Counted from the first letter of the stretch, positions 9,071 through 17,698 are shown. The stretch is DNA of 64,000 bases from Methanosarcina barkeri 3 (GCF_000970305.1 NZ_CP009517.1:2232001-2296000); one strand, 5' to 3'. Translations and numbers: made by a program. The notes: a model not told the origin generated them from the sequence alone.

Positions 9071-11556
9071 CTCTCTCTCTTGGACATCCCGAAATGCTCT
9101 TCCTGATTATCCCCGTGCTTATTGGGGGATTCTACCTCCTGAGGAAGACAAAAACGAAGCTTGTAGAATGGAGAATGCTTGTCGCGTTTCTGCTTGTGCT
9201 TGCCCTGGCTTCTCCTTTTACTACGGTTACACAGACAACCAATGAAAAAGATCCTTCTCTTGTGATGGTTCAGGACAAGACCTCAAGTATGAATCTCTTT
9301 CCTGAAGAAGCAGGCACTGAACTGTACAAAGCCCTGGTAGCCAATACCCCGACAACTTTAGTCCAGCTAACCGGGGATAAAACCTCGCTTGGAGATACTA
9401 TTACGCAATATGCTGGAAGCGGGAATCAGATAGTGCTGGTCAGCGACGGGAACAATAATGCAGGCAAGGACCTCCCTGAAGCCCTGGAGTTTGCAAAAGA
9501 AACCAGCACACCTGTTTATCTTGTCCAGCCCGAACTCCAGACAAATGACCTCAGTGTCGAAATGCAAGGGGATAAGACGGTTGTTGTGGATAACCAGAAC
9601 GAATTCGATATAGTTGTCAGACAGGCTTCAAACCAGAGTGTCAGCTATCTCCTTGAGGTATCTGTGGATGGAAAACTTTCGCAGAGCAGAGACTTTACTC
9701 TGCAGGGCAGGAATAACAGTGAGGATCCCATAAAGATTAATCAGGCTTTTAACACCCTTGGTGCCCATAACCTCAGTGTAAAAGTCACTCCTCACGGAGA
9801 GGACAAAAACACAGTTAACAATCAGTTTTTCAAGTCCGTGTATGTTATTCCGAAATCAAAGCTTATCCTGGTTACAGGCGAACCCGATTCTCCCCTCGGC
9901 AAGGTTCTGAGCAACCTTTACAATGTCTCGGTAGTCAGCACTTATCCCGGAGCAGCGGCTCTTAAAGGCAGTAAAGCTCTGGTGCTTGACAACCAGCCTA
10001 TCAGTTCTTTTTCCGAAGCCCAGATGAAAGAAATCAAAAACTATGTCAGCAACGGAGGCGGACTGGTTGTCGTGGGAGGAGAACAGGCTTACAACTATGG
10101 AGACTACCTTAACTCCTCACTTGAAGAAATCCTGCCTGTTCTCTCAAAGCCTTCCGACTATAAAGGAGGAAGAAATCTGGTCCTGCTCCTGGATGTCTCT
10201 CCGAGTACTGCTGCTCACAAGTCCCAGGGAGATATTCTGGGAAATGCTATCTACATTATCCAGAATGAAAACCTTAAAGATGCAAATGCAGGAGTTGTCG
10301 CATTCGGAAGTAAAGCATATGATGTTTCAGGAGGGTTTGTGTTTCTGGGACTTGAGCAGAATAAGAAAATATTGAAAGACAAAATTGAGCGGTTGACACC
10401 TGACGACCAGAGCAAGACTTCCTTAAATGAGGGACTTAATATCACAAAACAAATGCTTACCGGCAAAGATGGCAAGCTTGATGCTATTATTATTTCAGAC
10501 GGAGCAATAAAGCAATCCTATGAGCCAAGCCTTCAGGCTGCAAAAGAACTTCAGAAACTTGGTGTGAATCTTTATTTTATCCATATCAGCTCGGTAGCTC
10601 CTTCCCAGATAAATGAAAAAAGACAATACTACGCTGAGAACTTCATGAAGGAACTAGGACTTGAAAAGAACTATTTCCACATTGATAAGGGTGAAAGAGC
10701 AAACATAGGCTTTGAGCCTTCGAAAGAGTCTTCTGAGGAGAAAAAAGAAGAAAAAGAAGAAAACCTTGGTGCTTACCCTCTGCTTGCGTATTCTCCTGAT
10801 CATTTCATCACTAAAAACGTGAATCTCACAAATGCCAGTATTACGGGCTATAATGATGTTACTCAAAAAGCCGGAGCTGAACGCCTGGTAATTACTTCTA
10901 CCGGAAAGCCTGTACTTACCACCTGGCGTTTCGGGCTTGGTAGAGTTGCAGCCTTTACTACGGACAACGGGGAAGGAGAAGGCTCTCGCTGGGCGACTGC
11001 CCTTTATAACGGTTCAAATGCAAAGTTTATTTCGGGCACTATTAACTGGGCAATAGCAAACCCGAGAGCTGAAGAAGGAGCTGTTGTGGACAGTCCGGAT
11101 ACCTGGCTAGGGACTCCCTCCAATCTGACGCTTACGATGTACGATGAAGGAATCCCGCAGCTAAAGCTGGATGGAAACTCTCTCGACCTTGCTTTAACCG
11201 GAAGGAACACCTACGAAACAAGCGTAAATCCCGAAACCACCGGAATCCATGATATATCAGGCTATCCGCTTGCAGTAAATTACCAGCTTGAATATCGGGA
11301 TGTAGGGCTCAATGAAGACATAGAATCTCTTGTTCTTGAAACAGGAGGAAAAATTTACAGTGAGAAGGATGCAAGAGCCCTTCTCCTGAAAGATGCACGG
11401 CAGAGTTCAGTGAGACAATCTGACGAGCAGGTAAGCCTGAAAATGTATGTGCTCCTTACTGCGCTTGTGCTCTATCTGGGAGAGATCCTTGCCAGGCGCA
11501 TAAGGGAAATGAGAAAGCTCAGGAATGCACAGGTTGAGATTGCAGCTGGAAAATAA
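9067..11556 (+). CDS. Large double-VWA membrane protein with amidotransferase-like domain
   Basis: 829 residues. Starts at ATG 9067 inside the previous stop (ATGA), so translational coupling is likely. Two N-terminal membrane segments (about 8-27 and 36-55) precede a first VWA-like domain whose MIDAS reads DKTSS, a change from DxSxS. A beta-rich region is followed by a GATase1/ThuA-like segment (LVLDNQPISSF to GGGLVVVGGEQAYNYG, about 300-345), then a second VWA domain with a canonical DVSPS MIDAS (about 376-380), an acidic low-complexity linker (EEKKEEKEE) and a final membrane helix near 790-810. It closes the MoxR operon. Probable membrane scaffold of the complex. Confidence 0.87.
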   Translation: MTLSLGHPEMLFLIIPVLIGGFYLLRKTKTKLVEWRMLVAFLLVLALASPFTTVTQTTNEKDPSLVMVQDKTSSMNLFPEEAGTELYKALVANTPTTLVQLTGDKTSLGDTITQYAGSGNQIVLVSDGNNNAGKDLPEALEFAKETSTPVYLVQPELQTNDLSVEMQGDKTVVVDNQNEFDIVVRQASNQSVSYLLEVSVDGKLSQSRDFTLQGRNNSEDPIKINQAFNTLGAHNLSVKVTPHGEDKNTVNNQFFKSVYVIPKSKLILVTGEPDSPLGKVLSNLYNVSVVSTYPGAAALKGSKALVLDNQPISSFSEAQMKEIKNYVSNGGGLVVVGGEQAYNYGDYLNSSLEEILPVLSKPSDYKGGRNLVLLLDVSPSTAAHKSQGDILGNAIYIIQNENLKDANAGVVAFGSKAYDVSGGFVFLGLEQNKKILKDKIERLTPDDQSKTSLNEGLNITKQMLTGKDGKLDAIIISDGAIKQSYEPSLQAAKELQKLGVNLYFIHISSVAPSQINEKRQYYAENFMKELGLEKNYFHIDKGERANIGFEPSKESSEEKKEEKEENLGAYPLLAYSPDHFITKNVNLTNASITGYNDVTQKAGAERLVITSTGKPVLTTWRFGLGRVAAFTTDNGEGEGSRWATALYNGSNAKFISGTINWAIANPRAEEGAVVDSPDTWLGTPSNLTLTMYDEGIPQLKLDGNSLDLALTGRNTYETSVNPETTGIHDISGYPLAVNYQLEYRDVGLNEDIESLVLETGGKIYSEKDARALLLKDARQSSVRQSDEQVSLKMYVLLTALVLYLGEILARRIREMRKLRNAQVEIAAGK

Positions 11557-11825
11557 GAGTTCTAGACGAGCTGCTCTTTTAACTTTTTGAAAGCATCTCA
11601 AAGAACAAACTTTGAAAAACCTTTAAATTAAGGGGTTTCTTCAAGGATCCTTTAATTAAGGGGTTTTTCAAGAATCTTTTAATTAAGAGATTTTTCAAGA
11701 ATTTTTTAATTAAGAGACTTTTTCAAGGATCCCTTATTAAGAGGTTTTTCAAGAATCTTTTAACAAGGGGTTTCTTCAAGGATCCTTTAAATGTCGGCGT
11801 GCCCGTTGAGAAATCCCCAAGACTG
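11557..11825. repeat. Imperfect 27-bp tandem repeat, about six copies
   Basis: From about 11620 to 11790, copies of a unit with core TTTAATTAAGGGGTTTTTCA followed by AGAAT or AGGAT recur every 26-29 bases with substitutions. The array fills the spacer between two converging genes (operon end at 11556, next gene ending at 11826). No coding potential. Confidence 0.8.
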
Positions 11826-12422
11826 TCATAAATACGACAGAAGATTCAGAGTTATCTGCCCGAAAAAACCGGCGAAAACCGGCACTATAAGGTTATCATC
11901 GATTTTATTGACTGCAGTTTCCGTAAGGGTCGCAAGAAAAGCCATGACAAGGGAAACAATAGGATTTCCGAGAATAAGCAGCCCTATAAAGAAATCAATA
12001 AGAAATTCCGAAGCTGAGCCTTCAATTGATTTATCATTTTTAAAGATTTTTTGAAAAACTCTCCTCTTTCCGTAGAATTTTCCGATAAGGCCTGCAGTCA
12101 GGTCACCGAAAGTTGCCATAAGGATTGCAGAGTAAGCAATTTCTCTACTGCACAGAGATATTACTGAAATTGCTCCGAGTGCAAAAAAGATATGCCCTCC
12201 GAAGCGGTCAGATTCACTTTTTCTGTACATGATATGGAAAAAAGGTATTCGAATTCCATGCTCTATCCGGAAGTAGTCAAGCACGAGAACAGTTACAAGA
12301 AACAACATGAGCACCCAGAGAATGGCTTCTTTTCCGTAAAATTCGTAGATAAGCACTATCAGGATTGAAACCAGATGAACGCTTTTTCTCAGGATTTCCA
12401 GGACAAATTCTCTGGATGGCAT
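11826..12422 (-). CDS. Diacylglycerol/polyprenol kinase-like membrane protein
   Basis: 198 residues with six or so membrane segments. It starts with LEILRKSVHLVSILIVLIYE, and further on has FGGHIFFALGA, ATFGDLTAGLIGKFYG and KSIEGSASEFLIDF. These are the conserved pieces of the dolichol kinase / phytol kinase / CTP-dependent polyprenol kinase group (related to CDP-diglyceride synthetases): the GD..AGLIGK..G and K..EGS motifs bind nucleotide and metal. Likely role: CTP-dependent phosphorylation of a polyprenol or isoprenoid alcohol at the membrane for lipid-carrier recycling. It stands alone on the minus strand. Confidence 0.8.
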   Translation of the reverse strand: MPSREFVLEILRKSVHLVSILIVLIYEFYGKEAILWVLMLFLVTVLVLDYFRIEHGIRIPFFHIMYRKSESDRFGGHIFFALGAISVISLCSREIAYSAILMATFGDLTAGLIGKFYGKRRVFQKIFKNDKSIEGSASEFLIDFFIGLLILGNPIVSLVMAFLATLTETAVNKIDDNLIVPVFAGFFGQITLNLLSYL

Positions 12423-12487
12423 GGAAAAAGATTTTGTAAGGATCTAATATAAACATACCTTTACTTAGCTGAATCTTCTAACACGAC

Positions 12488-12851
12488 GGCGTGCTCACAA
12501 GCAAGCCTTTTTAAAAAAGGCTTGAGCGAAAACCTTTTGAGAAAAGGTTTTATCGAAAACCAGAGAATCATTTGGGTTTGAGGAGCTTATTCCCAAACCC
12601 TATAGGCGTGATCACAAGCCTTTTCAAAAAAGGCTTGAGCGAAAACCTTTTGAGAAAAGGTTTTATCGAAAACCAGAGAATCATTTGGGTTTGAGGAGCT
12701 TATTCCCAAACCCTATAGGCGTGATCACAAGCCTTTTCAAAAAAGGCTTGAGCGAAAATACTGATAAACCTAAAACATCATAACGGCGTGATCAACCGGC
12801 GCAACGGTTGCGGCCCAACGGTTTCGGTGCAACGGTTTCGGGTCAACGGTT
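12488..12851. repeat. Palindrome-rich 113-117 bp tandem element at the 3' end of the NDP-sugar synthase gene
   Basis: The motif GGCGTGATCACAAGCC (GGCGTGCTCACAAGC in the first copy) recurs at 12488, 12605 and 12718. Each unit carries strong hairpins: AAGCCTTTT with AAAAGGCTT, AAAACCTTTT-GAG-AAAAGGTTTT, and GGGTTTG with CAAACCC. It ends in CAACCGGCGCAACGGTTG-type stems that reach the TAA of the minus-strand gene at 12853. A related element lies at 37262-37492. The stems could act as terminators or mRNA-protecting ends; mobility is inferred from the recurrence. Confidence 0.85.
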
Positions 12852-12852
12852 C

Positions 12853-14031
12853 TTACGAGCCGTCGTTTGAAGCGTCATAATCGTAATTAATTACGGTTTC
12901 CTTTATGCTTGAGTCTTTATCTATAACAACTTCGGGCCAGATTTTAACTCCGGAATGTACTGTTGAATTACTTCCGATCAGTACTTTATGCCCGATAACG
13001 GTTCCGTTTTCAAGGAAGCAGTGTTCCCCGATGATTGTTTCATCTGCTACCACTCCGCCTGAAATATTGGATTCCTTTCCTATGAACACATTATCAAAAA
13101 GATAGGACGAAAGGATCTTTGCATTGTCCTCTATAGTGCAGTTTGAGCCTATCACGCTGTAAGGCCCGATAAGGACGTTATTGCCTATAGTTGTGTTTTC
13201 CCCTATTACTATTGGACCTACAAGGGAAGAGTTCGAACCTATGCATACATTGTTTCCTATGGACAGGGGACCTTTTATTCTTGCGTTCCGGGTCGTGAAA
13301 TTCCCTTCGATTGTTGTTCCAGGAAGAGAATCGAGCATCCAGCGCTGCGCCTGCCTGTAAGCTGCGGAGCTTCCTACATCAGTCCATTTTCCCCGCACAA
13401 GTACACCATTGATTTTTTTGTCGGCTGCAAGCATGAAGGGAAAAAGGTCTTTTGCAAAATCGTATTTTTTACCTTGAGGGATCCATTCAAATATCGAAGG
13501 GCTGCAAATGTAAATGCCTGTACTTGCGAGGTTGCTGAATATCTGGCCTGATTTCGGTTTTTCCAGGAAGCGGTGGATCCGGTTGTTAATGTCCATGTCC
13601 GCAATTCCGAATTCTCGAGGGTCGTCAATCGAAAGGAGCCCTATGGTTATCGGGGCATCATTTGCTTCATGGAAGCGGTACATCTCTCTCAGGTCGAGGT
13701 TAAGGACGTGATCTCCACCAAGGACGATAAATGGCTCGCCTTTCAAGTATTTCTCAGCATTTTTAACACCGCCTGCGGTTCCGAGTTTTTCTTTCTCATA
13801 TACATAGTCGATATGTACCCCAAACATGTGCCCGTCTCCGAGCTGCTCTTCTATACGCTCTCCCATGTACCCGAGAGTCATGACTATTTCATTGAACCCT
13901 TCTCTTGAAAGATGTTCTATCAAATGTCGGACTGACGGCTTATTCAGAATCGGTATGCTGGGTTTAGGGTGCTTGAAAGTTAGCGGCCTGAGCCTTGTCC
14001 CTGCCCCTCCACACATGATACACGCTTTCAT
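12853..14031 (-). CDS. NDP-sugar synthase (nucleotidyltransferase with left-handed beta-helix)
   Basis: 392 residues. The nucleotidyltransferase domain (1-230) opens with MKACIMCGGAGTRLRPLT, the nucleotide-binding loop, followed by KPSIPILNKP, GTAGGVKNA and GGDHVLNLD (metal-binding aspartate). From about 245 onward hexapeptide repeats (IGNNVCIGSNSSLVGPIVIG and similar) form a left-handed beta-helix. This is the family of mannose-1-phosphate guanylyltransferases and glucose-1-phosphate thymidylyl/uridylyltransferases; the sugar and nucleotide cannot be told from sequence alone. Likely role: activated sugars for surface glycans. Alone on its strand, with a palindromic repeat element directly after its stop codon. 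Confidence 0.9.
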   Translation of the reverse strand: MKACIMCGGAGTRLRPLTFKHPKPSIPILNKPSVRHLIEHLSREGFNEIVMTLGYMGERIEEQLGDGHMFGVHIDYVYEKEKLGTAGGVKNAEKYLKGEPFIVLGGDHVLNLDLREMYRFHEANDAPITIGLLSIDDPREFGIADMDINNRIHRFLEKPKSGQIFSNLASTGIYICSPSIFEWIPQGKKYDFAKDLFPFMLAADKKINGVLVRGKWTDVGSSAAYRQAQRWMLDSLPGTTIEGNFTTRNARIKGPLSIGNNVCIGSNSSLVGPIVIGENTTIGNNVLIGPYSVIGSNCTIEDNAKILSSYLFDNVFIGKESNISGGVVADETIIGEHCFLENGTVIGHKVLIGSNSTVHSGVKIWPEVVIDKDSSIKETVINYDYDASNDGS

Positions 14032-14088
14032 ATTTTTCCCAGATGTCCTTATATGAATATATTGTTAACGATTCTGTTGTCGTTATAA

Positions 14089-14262
14089 AGGTTATTGATA
14101 ACGATTATTCAATTAATGACAACCAATCAAATTAATGGAGATAAGGAGGTTATTAATGAAGGTTATTCAATTAATAACGACCAATCAAGCAATGACAAAA
14201 GGGTCACTGATAACGGTTATTCAATTAATGACAACTAATCAAATTAATGGAAACAAAGGTCA
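14089..14262. repeat. Imperfect tandem repeat of about 65 bp, three copies
   Basis: The core TATTCAATTAATGAC and AACCAATCAAATTAATGG recur three times upstream of the NDP-sugar synthase gene and run up to the stop of the next minus-strand gene (14260). Copies differ by substitutions and small gaps. Confidence 0.7.
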
Positions 14263-14667
14263 TTGACGGTCAATCAGAAGAATATCTTCATTTCTTTCTA
14301 CCTTGATTTCCCTTTTCCCTTCGTACTCCGAAACAGTACCGGTTACACTAATGATATCCCCTTTCTGGATTGAGTTATTAAAGGATTCAGCACCAGCAGT
14401 CTTTGGAATAAAGACACTAAGGACTTCGGAGTTATGATCTACCTGTAAAAGCAAGTGTTCACCTGTATAGGTTAACCTTTTGCTCAAAACTTGAGCTTCA
14501 AGGAACACCTTCTCCCCTTCACCGGATTCCCGAGTATACGGCTTGGCTTCTTTCCCTGCCTCCTGTCCAGAAGCTGTAAGTTCCGGTCCAAAGCAGAGAT
14601 AAGCTGTCACAAGAGAAGTCAATGTCATAAATAGCAGCAGTACCATGACTTTTTCTTCTTTTTCCAT
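14260..14667 (-). CDS. Membrane-anchored OB-fold-like small protein
   Basis: 135 residues: one N-terminal hydrophobic segment (about 8-25, signal anchor), a short polar linker, then a beta-rich domain (about 55-130) with VFLEAQVLSKRLTYTGEHLLL, GDIISVTGTVSEYEGKREIKV. The GDIISVTGTVSEY pattern is typical of OB folds of the tRNA_anti-codon type. It sits just downstream of three FKBP isomerase genes on the same strand (31 bases after the nearest), so it may belong to that transcription unit and act outside the membrane. No specific function can be given. Confidence 0.7.
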   Translation of the reverse strand: MEKEEKVMVLLLFMTLTSLVTAYLCFGPELTASGQEAGKEAKPYTRESGEGEKVFLEAQVLSKRLTYTGEHLLLQVDHNSEVLSVFIPKTAGAESFNNSIQKGDIISVTGTVSEYEGKREIKVERNEDILLIDRQ

Positions 14668-14698
14668 ACTTTATCTCCCCGAATTTATGGACCTGAAA

Positions 14699-15169
14699 TC
14701 AGTTTATAATCGAGACCAGTTTTATTTCAAGAACCAGAGTTTTGCCCGCAAGTTCACGGTTAAAGTCCAGAGTGGCAGAAGTTTCCGTGGAGTCAAGCAC
14801 TTTAACCTCACTCCCAGCGGGTGTTATGATTTTTGTTCCTGGCTCAGGAGGGTTCTGGAGTTCAAGTCTTGCAAGAGGGATCTTCTGGACAAGGTAACTC
14901 TTATAATCTCCATAAGCTTCTTCAGGAGGGATTATGAGGATTTTTTCTTCACCCTCCTTCATTCCAAGTACTCCCTTGTCGATTCCTTTTATAACCTGAT
15001 ATGTGTCCGCTCTAAAAAACAGAGGTCTGTACTCTTTTTTTTCGTCATATATCCCTTCTTTGAGGGCTTTTTCCTTCGAGGTGGTATCAAAGACCGTGCC
15101 GTCTTCAAATTTTCCGGTGTAATCAATAAGAAGGTAATCTCCTTTTTTCACAGTACGAGAATTTTCCAT
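14699..15169 (-). CDS. FKBP-type peptidyl-prolyl cis-trans isomerase, cytoplasmic copy
   Basis: 156 residues, no signal peptide. The FKBP core is plain: VKKGDYLLIDYTGKFEDG, VFDTTSKEKA, GIDKGVLGMKEGEEKILIIP and PEEAYGDY, then the C-terminal domain ending in NRELAGKTLVLEIKLVS. The DYTGKFEDGTVFDT and IPPEEAYG segments form the prolyl-isomerase site; the intervening region is the insert-in-flap found in archaeal/SlyD-like FKBPs. It is third in a row of three homologous genes on this strand (spacing 123 bases from the second), most likely produced by duplication. Expected role: folding of proteins at proline bonds. Confidence 0.93.
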   Translation of the reverse strand: MENSRTVKKGDYLLIDYTGKFEDGTVFDTTSKEKALKEGIYDEKKEYRPLFFRADTYQVIKGIDKGVLGMKEGEEKILIIPPEEAYGDYKSYLVQKIPLARLELQNPPEPGTKIITPAGSEVKVLDSTETSATLDFNRELAGKTLVLEIKLVSIIN

Positions 15170-15292
15170 TATCCCTTTCTCCTGTGCATTTTCCTTTCAG
15201 TATTCACGTCAGTTCAATATCTCAGAATACTGAAAGGATACACATTTTAAAGAAATATCATAATTCTCAATTTGATCTTCAGTAACTTAAAC

Positions 15293-15871
15293 TTATTCTA
15301 TTGAGATGAGTTTTATATCAAAAGTCAGGGTCTTGCCTGCAAGCTCGTGATTGACATCAAGAGTGATATGCGTGTCGTTTACAGCTGTTACTTTGTACTG
15401 GTTCCCGTTAATATCTCTCAGGGATTGTCCCACTTCAGGAATTTCGGATCGGTTTGTTAGATTTAGTTCTTCAATCGGAACAGCAAGGATTTTTGCTTTA
15501 TCATATTCCCCATAAGCTTCTTCTGGGGGAATTTTCAGGGTCTTTTCTTCCCCTACTTTCATTCCGATTACACCCTCATCAAAACCCTGGATTACCTGTC
15601 CCGAGCCAACAACAAAAGTAAGAGGGGCATATTCCCTTCCTTCAACGTATATGCCGGCCTGCTTTGCAACATCTTCTCTTGAGGTGTCAAAAACCGTGCC
15701 GTCTTCAAGCTTCCCGGTATAGTCGACCTTGACTGTATCTCCGGACTTTACTATTCTGCTATCTCCTCCCTCACTCCCTTTGTCCGTGCAGCCACTGACA
15801 AAAATTATACTCACCAGGAGCAGTACCGCTATGAAGAAAACTGCTCCTTTACTGGCCTTCATTCCGTTCAC
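15293..15871 (-). CDS. FKBP-type peptidyl-prolyl isomerase, lipoprotein
   Basis: 192 residues. The N-terminus is a lipoprotein signal: a charged start, FFIAVLLLVSIIF, then the lipobox VSGC, so the enzyme is probably anchored on the outer face of the membrane. The mature part is a full FKBP (VDYTGKLEDGTVFDTS, GFDEGVIGMKVGEEKTLKIP, PEEAYGEY, NHELAGKTLTFDIKLIS). The open frame starts at 15871, overlapping the stop of the upstream paralogue by four bases; ATG at 15862 gives a more typical signal peptide (MKASKGAVFF) and is equally likely. Middle gene of three tandem FKBP genes. Confidence 0.93.
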   Translation of the reverse strand: MNGMKASKGAVFFIAVLLLVSIIFVSGCTDKGSEGGDSRIVKSGDTVKVDYTGKLEDGTVFDTSREDVAKQAGIYVEGREYAPLTFVVGSGQVIQGFDEGVIGMKVGEEKTLKIPPEEAYGEYDKAKILAVPIEELNLTNRSEIPEVGQSLRDINGNQYKVTAVNDTHITLDVNHELAGKTLTFDIKLISIE

Positions 15872-16410
15872 TTCTCCACAGAAACAACTTTGACTGAGAA
15901 AATCAAGGTCTTGCCTGCAAGCTCATGGTTGAAGTCTACAACAAAGTTATTTTCACTTACGTTTGTGATAGTACCTGTCAGACCGCTGTCCGTAGCCAGC
16001 CTCATTCCGACTTCCGGAGTAAAATCAACAGCGTCAACAGGGATCTCTCTTACGAATTCTTCCCTGTATTCTCCGTATGCTTCTTCAGGCGGGATTGTAA
16101 AGGTTTTTTCTTCCCCCACTTGCATTCCAACAACACCCTCATCAAATCCTTTTATCATCTGACCTTCGCCGATGGTAAATGTGAGGGGCTCATAATTTCT
16201 CATTTGGTTGTATATCCCTGCCTCGGTAGCAACTTCTTTTACGGAAGTATCAAAAATTGCACCATCTTCAAGTTTTCCTACGTAATCAACTGAGATTGTA
16301 TCCCCATTCTCAATTTTTCTGCTTGTGTCTTTTGTTATATCCTCGGCCATAAGAATCAATAAAACAAACGAAAGCATTCTAGATAAACGTAATGATAAAA
16401 TAGAAGTCAA
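15868..16410 (-). CDS. FKBP-type peptidyl-prolyl isomerase, first of three
   Basis: Up to 180 residues with a complete FKBP domain (VDYVGKLEDGAIFDTS, GFDEGVVGMQVGEEKTFTIP, PEEAYGEY, NHELAGKTLIFSVKVVS). The start is unclear: the frame begins with TTG at 16410 and would give a short hydrophobic leader (MLSFVLLILM), while ATG 16350 (MAEDITKDTS) would give a cytoplasmic protein. No convincing Shine-Dalgarno site precedes either. The stop overlaps the following lipoprotein FKBP gene by 4 bases, so the two are translated from one transcript. Confidence 0.88.
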   Translation of the reverse strand: MTSILSLRLSRMLSFVLLILMAEDITKDTSRKIENGDTISVDYVGKLEDGAIFDTSVKEVATEAGIYNQMRNYEPLTFTIGEGQMIKGFDEGVVGMQVGEEKTFTIPPEEAYGEYREEFVREIPVDAVDFTPEVGMRLATDSGLTGTITNVSENNFVVDFNHELAGKTLIFSVKVVSVEK

Positions 16411-16471
16411 AAAACCAAGTAAACAGGAATTTCAGAATTCGGTATTACAGGAATGCTTGTAGTCCTCATTT

Positions 16472-16724
16472 TTAAGTTTTAATTTGAGATTTGATCCCTT
16501 TCAGTTCTTTTTGATATTCGAGGTATGAGTAAACAGCCGTGAACCCCGCAATAAAGATTACAAGCTCAAGAGTGAAGATGAATTAAGAGTCCGCCTATTA
16601 AGGTTGTAACTCTACTCCAACTTAAGAGAACCCTTAATATACTCAGGGCTGACAATGACCCGATAAGTGAATTAATTAACAGAAATATGCTAGTGACAAT
16701 TATCAGGAACACCAAAATCCACCC
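16472..16724 (-). pseudogene. Frameshifted remnant of a small membrane protein
   Basis: Two adjoining minus-strand frames look like pieces of one small hydrophobic protein. The upstream one reads ILVFLIIVTSIFLLINS and later VTTLIGGLLIHLHS before TGA. The downstream one, shifted by one frame, reads TLELVIFIAGFTAVYSYLEY, then QKELKGIKSQIKT and TAA. Joining them across one frameshift near 16570 gives about 85 residues with two or three membrane helices. Neither piece has a clear start codon with ribosome binding site. Family not recognised. Confidence 0.35.
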
Positions 16725-16964
16725 TCAATTCTGTTTTTTAACCTATCCATAAGTGTCAGACAACCCCTGTTATGTCACAAATGATGATGTGGGTACATTT
16801 TGACAAAATTAATATAGACTTATTTTAACATTTTATACTGAGATATTTGACATTTTATACTAATATATGTCTAAATTTATCCTAAGTTTAATTTTTCATA
16901 ATCTATTATCGAAGACTTAAAATATACTTTCTGCATATACAGTCTAATAAAAATTAGTATGTGA

Positions 16965-17543
16965 ATGGTCATGGTAACAAGTCAGGAAAGACAGAAGGCA
17001 AATCTGGCCAAAATGAAAAAAGTAATGGAAGAAATTGAAAATACGACAGATGATTTCGATCTGATAGCCGAACTGCGTGAACTTTTGAAAAAACCATATT
17101 CGCTGTCTCTTAAATGGCACCTGATTGTGTTTAAAAGTGAAATTGATAAGAGTTTGTGGTACCTGGAAGATATAAGAAAAGAAGAGATTGAAATAGAAAA
17201 GATGAAGCGAAGAAAAGGAAAAGATCCAAAAGAAGGATTAAAACAAGGTAACTGCAAATTTTCCGAGGCAGTTAGTGCATTTAAACTCGATCATCAGATG
17301 GTATATGATCCGAAAACAAGTAAGTATAAGTTGTCAAAGTCCGGGGTTTCCAGAACAACAAGAGAAAACATTTTTGCAATCCCAAAATCTATGATTGGGG
17401 ACGGTAAACTTCAGTGGAGTGAAGCAGTTAAACAAAAATGGGGAGAAGACACCATCGGGCAAACAGAACTATTGGAAAGAGAACTCTACAACCGGAAAAG
17501 TATGAGAGTCGATTGCAATCGGGAGGATGAACTATCTATTTAA
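16965..17543 (+). CDS. Hypothetical charged protein
   Basis: 192 residues, soluble, rich in Lys, Glu and Arg. The N-terminal half is helical and probably coiled (QKANLAKMKKVMEEIENT, EEIEIEKMKRRKGKDPKEG). The C-terminal half has AVSAFKLDHQMVYDPKTSKY and a helix-turn-helix-like stretch around SKSGVSRTTRENIFAIP, which hints at nucleic acid binding but is not a recognised motif. ATG 16965 and ATG 16971 are both possible starts, and no strong ribosome binding site is visible. A TATA-like TTTATACTAATATAT lies about 110 bases upstream. Followed directly by a 27-bp tandem array. Function unknown. Confidence 0.65.
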   Translation: MVMVTSQERQKANLAKMKKVMEEIENTTDDFDLIAELRELLKKPYSLSLKWHLIVFKSEIDKSLWYLEDIRKEEIEIEKMKRRKGKDPKEGLKQGNCKFSEAVSAFKLDHQMVYDPKTSKYKLSKSGVSRTTRENIFAIPKSMIGDGKLQWSEAVKQKWGEDTIGQTELLERELYNRKSMRVDCNREDELSI

Positions 17544-17563
17544 TTATTTCATCTTTCAATTAT

Positions 17564-17698
17564 CAATCCTTTAACAAATCTTCCAATCACCAATCCTTTA
17601 ACAAATCTTCCAATCACCAATCCTTTAACAAATCTTCCAATCACCAATCCTTTAACAAATCTTCCAATCACCAATCCTTTAACAAATCTTCCAATTAC
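17564..17698. repeat. Perfect-phase 27-bp tandem repeat, five copies
   Basis: The unit CAATCCTTTAACAAATCTTC followed by CAATCAC starts at 17564, 17591, 17618, 17645 and 17672, nearly identical each time. There are no unique spacers between copies, so it is a minisatellite and not a CRISPR array. It begins 20 bases after the stop of the preceding gene. Confidence 0.95.

Noticed and set aside
12488-12851. Replication origin made of tandem repeats
   Set aside because: No orc1/cdc6 gene or origin-recognition-box-like pattern is nearby, and a related element sits at another gene end.
14645-15250. 201-codon plus-strand frame over the FKBP genes
   Set aside because: It is the antisense shadow of an unmistakable FKBP gene.
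17564-17698. CRISPR-like regular repeats
   Set aside because: The copies touch each other without unique spacers and no cas gene is present; it is a tandem repeat. The same holds for the arrays at 39117, 60393 and 53942.
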